A stretch of DNA of 64,000 nt from Neurospora crassa OR74A (lineage: Eukaryota > Ascomycota > Sordariomycetes > Sordariales > Sordariaceae), in contig NC_026503.1 in assembly GCF_000182925.2 (NCBI RefSeq), positions 682,001 through 746,000 on the forward strand. The letters run 5' to 3'. The position numbers were made by a program, and so were the translations under genes. This document shows positions 60,621 through 64,000 of this stretch, in pieces. The notes under the pieces were generated by a model that did not search any database, had not been told where the DNA came from, and saw only the letters and a program-made list of their open reading frames with translations. Numbering within the stretch: position 1 is the first letter of the stretch; each line of letters begins with the position of its first letter.

Positions 60621-61236
60621 TAGAATTGTTGAGGTTCTCTATATACGTTGATTAGAGCGTTCTAGAGACTATTTATTAGTTTATAGGTACGATAATAGAA
60701 ATATTCGCGGAAGGGGTTAGATCTAGTAATATTTTGGCTGGTGTTGTGCCCCTGGGTGCGAATTCGAGTTACTAAGAGCCTTCCCGTACTTCCCGTCTTA
60801 GCAAATGGATTTGATTGGGTGCATCCCGTTATATGTGGGTCCAGCTTTTTACTCCTCTACTATTATATTCATCCTTTTTAAAACTAATATCTGTTTCTCC
60901 AATATTTCCTTTACCTCCTCTATATTTATGAAATTCTAATTATATCTTCCTTCTTCTTTAATTTTTTTATTTTTTCTTCTTACTTAGATTTAAATTTCCA
61001 AAAAATAATAGTTTAACCCGATTTATTCGTACTACTATACTCTTTAATATTCAATTTCAACCCCGGGTAATAATTATATATAATCGATTATTCTATTTCT
61101 CTCTCCTTATATTATATTGCCAAATCTAATCAACTTAATATAGGGGGTAAATAAATTAAATTTCTAGCGTTATACCTATATAAAGAAGCGAACGGCCCTT
61201 GAACTAATTCTATTCTCTAAATTCTAATTAGAATAA
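60621..61236. other. Unassigned stretch between Helitron and LINE II
   Basis: A less mutated segment at about 60,730-60,850 contains GTTGTGCCCCTGGGTGCG and GGTGCATCCCG. The rest is AT- and pyrimidine-rich. No frame or repeat recognised. Confidence 0.35.
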
Positions 61237-64000
61237 TAAAGGTCTTATTCCCTATGCTATAACTATAGCGCCTTATTGGCATAGGGTCCTTCTCCAGTTC
61301 TCTGGAGGGGAAAACCGTACGGCGTTAAGCGCCGCCGGATGAAAACCCCTAGCTTCATTTCGGCCGTAGTTCTCCACGCCGCTCCTACTTTGCTTATAGC
61401 TATAACAGTTCTCACCCACCGCTATAGCGAATTAATCTCGTCTCTCCTATTATTGTATTATTCTAATATTAAAATAATAAAGGATAATAGGAATAGGACT
61501 AAATTTAATACGCTACTTCCTTCGCCGCCTTTCTATCTTATTCCTTATTATTCCTTCTTATACTTTCTCTCTACTTCCCTATCCTTTTCTTCTATTTACT
61601 ATTCTATTTCTCTACTTCCTTATTCTATTTACAAATATTTCCGCTTTATTATTTATTCTATTACCCTACGGGTTTACCTTTATTTATAATAGCGTAAAGA
61701 CCCCCTTCCCTTATTTATATAATCCCCTATATAGCGCTCCTTCCTAGTCCTCCTCCTCCTTCTTCCTTATTGTAACTTTTAACAAAATAGTTTCCTCCAG
61801 CTATTATTACCCTAACCTAATTAATTTAATTTTTAACGTAGAGAATCCGTTTCCTAGTACGTCCCTAGGCCTTACGTCCCTTATAATTTTACTTTTAGAG
61901 CTTACGTTCCTTATTCGTACCTTCTATAATTTCTTTAATAGTTATCCTCCTCCGAACCGGTATAACTTCCTTCTTCTTCCTCCTCGGCCCTTATATTAAT
62001 TTAATTAATATTATTTATAAAATTCCTTACTTTTACTATGTTCTAAATTTCGCTTTTATCCTACATTCCAATAATAAATTTAACTCCCCTAACGCCTTTT
62101 ATAAGGTTATTACTAAAAAGATTTACTTTATTTTAATAATTAGTAAGTCTTTTATTTTCTATATTTTTTTCTATTTATTATTATTTAACTTCTATCTTAA
62201 TTAGCGGTACTTAAAATACTATTTACACCTATACCTATAAAATATATATATTAAACGTCCTTATTAGTTTTTATAACGTTTGTAATACTATTTAGGCAAT
62301 AGTTATTATTATAGTATTAAGTAATCAAAATAGGTTTAATTATAATTTAGATGCCTTTATTTATACTACTAATAATTTCGTTTATTATATATATATATTT
62401 TTAGAGTAGGATAAATTACTTATTAACTATAAATATTTTCCGTATATTATTAGTTATAGTATTATTAAATTTTAGTTGTTATTATGAATTGATTGTAAGG
62501 GATATTTATTACGGTCGTATCCCTTCTCTTCCCGGCGGTAGTACTATAAACCCGGTTTAAATTACGTCCAATTTTAGTAATAGTACTATTATTTCTACGT
62601 ATATTATATCCGGTAGTAGCGGTTTTATTATTCTTATTCGTATAGTCTCTAGTTTTAGCAGTAGTAGTTCTATTCTAAGTAGCTCTATAATTATTAATAT
62701 TCTTAGCTACCCCCTTATAAACAATAGTTAAGTTTAATAGCATTATAAAGTTATTATAAATTGAATTTATATAATAGAATTATTCGAATAGTTCCTTAAA
62801 TATAATTAAATATTCGTTAAATAATATTCTTCGGTTCTTATTATAGTTATGATTTAAATAATTCCTATAATTAGTATAACTATCTCCTCCCTGTTCCCGT
62901 CCTTTTATTTTAGTATCATTAGTATTTTATATTTTTTTTAAAGTATTTTATAATTTCTTCGTATAACTCCTCCTTTAATTCAATCACTAAATAGTATTCT
63001 CTTAACCTCCCTAATTTTAATATTTATAATAGGATTCTTTCGGCTTTGGTTCTATTGTTTAGGAACTTTTAGAGTTCTTCTTTCGTTAGTAATTAGGCTT
63101 TTAAATTCGTTTAAAAATCGGTATCTGTATTGAGGTAATTTAGGATAATATAAGTAAAGGTTTCCTTTTTGAGTCCGTAGGTATAAATAAGGGTTAGGAC
63201 GTTTAGTACTTTCCTTTAATAAAGGAAGGCCCGAAGGCTAATAATTTCTATTTTAATTTAGATAAGGAGGGAGTTCTTCGCTTTAATTAATAAGTATAAT
63301 TCTTCTTTGTTTTCTTCTAATTTTTAATATCTTCCTTTCTTCTTCCTTATATTAATTGTATATTATTAGATAGATTCTTTATTAAGTTTGGGAGTAAGTT
63401 AGTAATAGTAAATTCGTATTATTGCCCTAATTTTACTACCGCCGCCGCTAGGTTGTAATTATAGCGCAATACCTATTTTTAATTCGTTGTATCTTGTAGT
63501 TATTCCTCCCGGTTGGCGGTTATTAGTTCTATAACTTATAATAGCGGTAGTAGGGTCCTTAATTCCGGAAGGAGACTAACTATTATCATTAATGATTTCT
63601 TTATTAATACTTATACTTTGGCTTATTAAGTTTTAATTGCGCTGCTCTTTAATTTATTAGTAGGTAACCGTCCTTTCAATTATTATATTTAAATATAATC
63701 AAAAATTTAAGTTACTATTCCCCGAACGAATTAAGCTTGGTCCGTCCGGGCGAACTTTTCTTTAAATGCTTAGATTCTTTTATTAAAGTAAAGGTTGAGT
63801 AATAGATGAAATATTTCTGTTTTTAAATCTTTTATTAGTATAGCTTTGTACGCTTTAGTAATAATTTTTAAATATTTAATTTAGTATTTTACTAACCTAA
63901 TTACAATTCTTCGTAGTTTTTTATAGATTTTAGTAAGCTAGTAGAAAATTAAAACTCTATATATAATAGTACTACAAATATATTTAGTATATATTTCCCT
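61237..64000 (-). mobile_element. LINE copy II, 3' part, runs off the right edge
   Basis: Minus strand, same 3' tail as copies I and III. It is uninterrupted where copy I holds X2 (junction near 62,265), so it defines that insertion. The minus strand at 63,000-63,400 reads SLLIQIKIEIISLRAFLY, then TLIYTYGLKKETFTYIIL and TKEELQKFLNNRTKAERILL, matching the C-terminal end of Tad1-type LINE proteins (a Cys/His-like 'CxCG...ET..HI...C' segment, with Cys changed to Tyr as RIP gives). The plus-strand frame at 61,339-61,689 is a shadow in the 3' UTR. Confidence 0.78.

Overview
The window looks like a subtelomeric, repeat-dense block from a filamentous ascomycete (Pezizomycotina). The first ~1.6 kb have ordinary base composition and hold one spliced gene for a predicted secreted protein, which runs off the left edge. 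From ~1.64 kb to the end the DNA is very AT-rich and carries the signature of repeat-induced point mutation (RIP): relic reading frames are broken almost only by TAG/TAA where CAG/CAA is expected, and catalytic Asp, His and Gly codons have become Asn, Tyr and Ser. I see no convincing intact gene after position 900. Fungal elements, RIP and (TTAGGG)n tracts support the placement; I cannot name the species.

The AT-rich block is mostly transposons inside transposons. (1) 5,774-12,178: an LTR retrotransposon with identical-length 327-bp LTRs and a perfect 5-bp duplication. Only gag-like coding is visible, and a 3.9-kb Mutator-like element (MULE-1) sits inside it. (2) ~12.2-28.2 kb: element A, a two-gene DNA transposon relic with an Asn-rich AT-hook protein on the minus strand and a tnp2-like transposase on the plus strand. 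It is interrupted by a tRNA-headed SINE (14,446-15,274) and by a Ty1/copia retrotransposon (17,574-26,732), which itself contains MULE-2 (18,704-21,858). (3) 28.2-33.7 kb: LINE copy I (Tad1-like, minus strand), split by the 1.3-kb repeat X2. (4) 33.7-38.1 kb: a third X copy and a degraded gene with a Cys pair motif and Gln/Asn-rich and repeated segments. (5) 38,079-41,116: MULE-3, with a nearly continuous transposase frame. (6) 41.1-54.4 kb: LINE copy III, split in its 3' UTR by element B (42,543-54,309). B is a second copy of the two-gene transposon, with both termini visible, and contains X1. (7) 54.4-60.6 kb: a Helitron relic encoding HUH Rep and Pif1-like helicase. (8) 61.2-64.0 kb: LINE copy II, minus strand, running off the right edge.

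The most interesting points are: the two-gene element seen twice in the same divergent layout, with an AT-hook partner protein; the SINE whose 3' end copies the tail of the resident LINE and which is flanked by a perfect 13-bp duplication; and the X repeat, which carries telomere repeats and a tRNA-like segment. Frames were read by eye. Boundaries resting on target duplications are exact; other ends are approximate.
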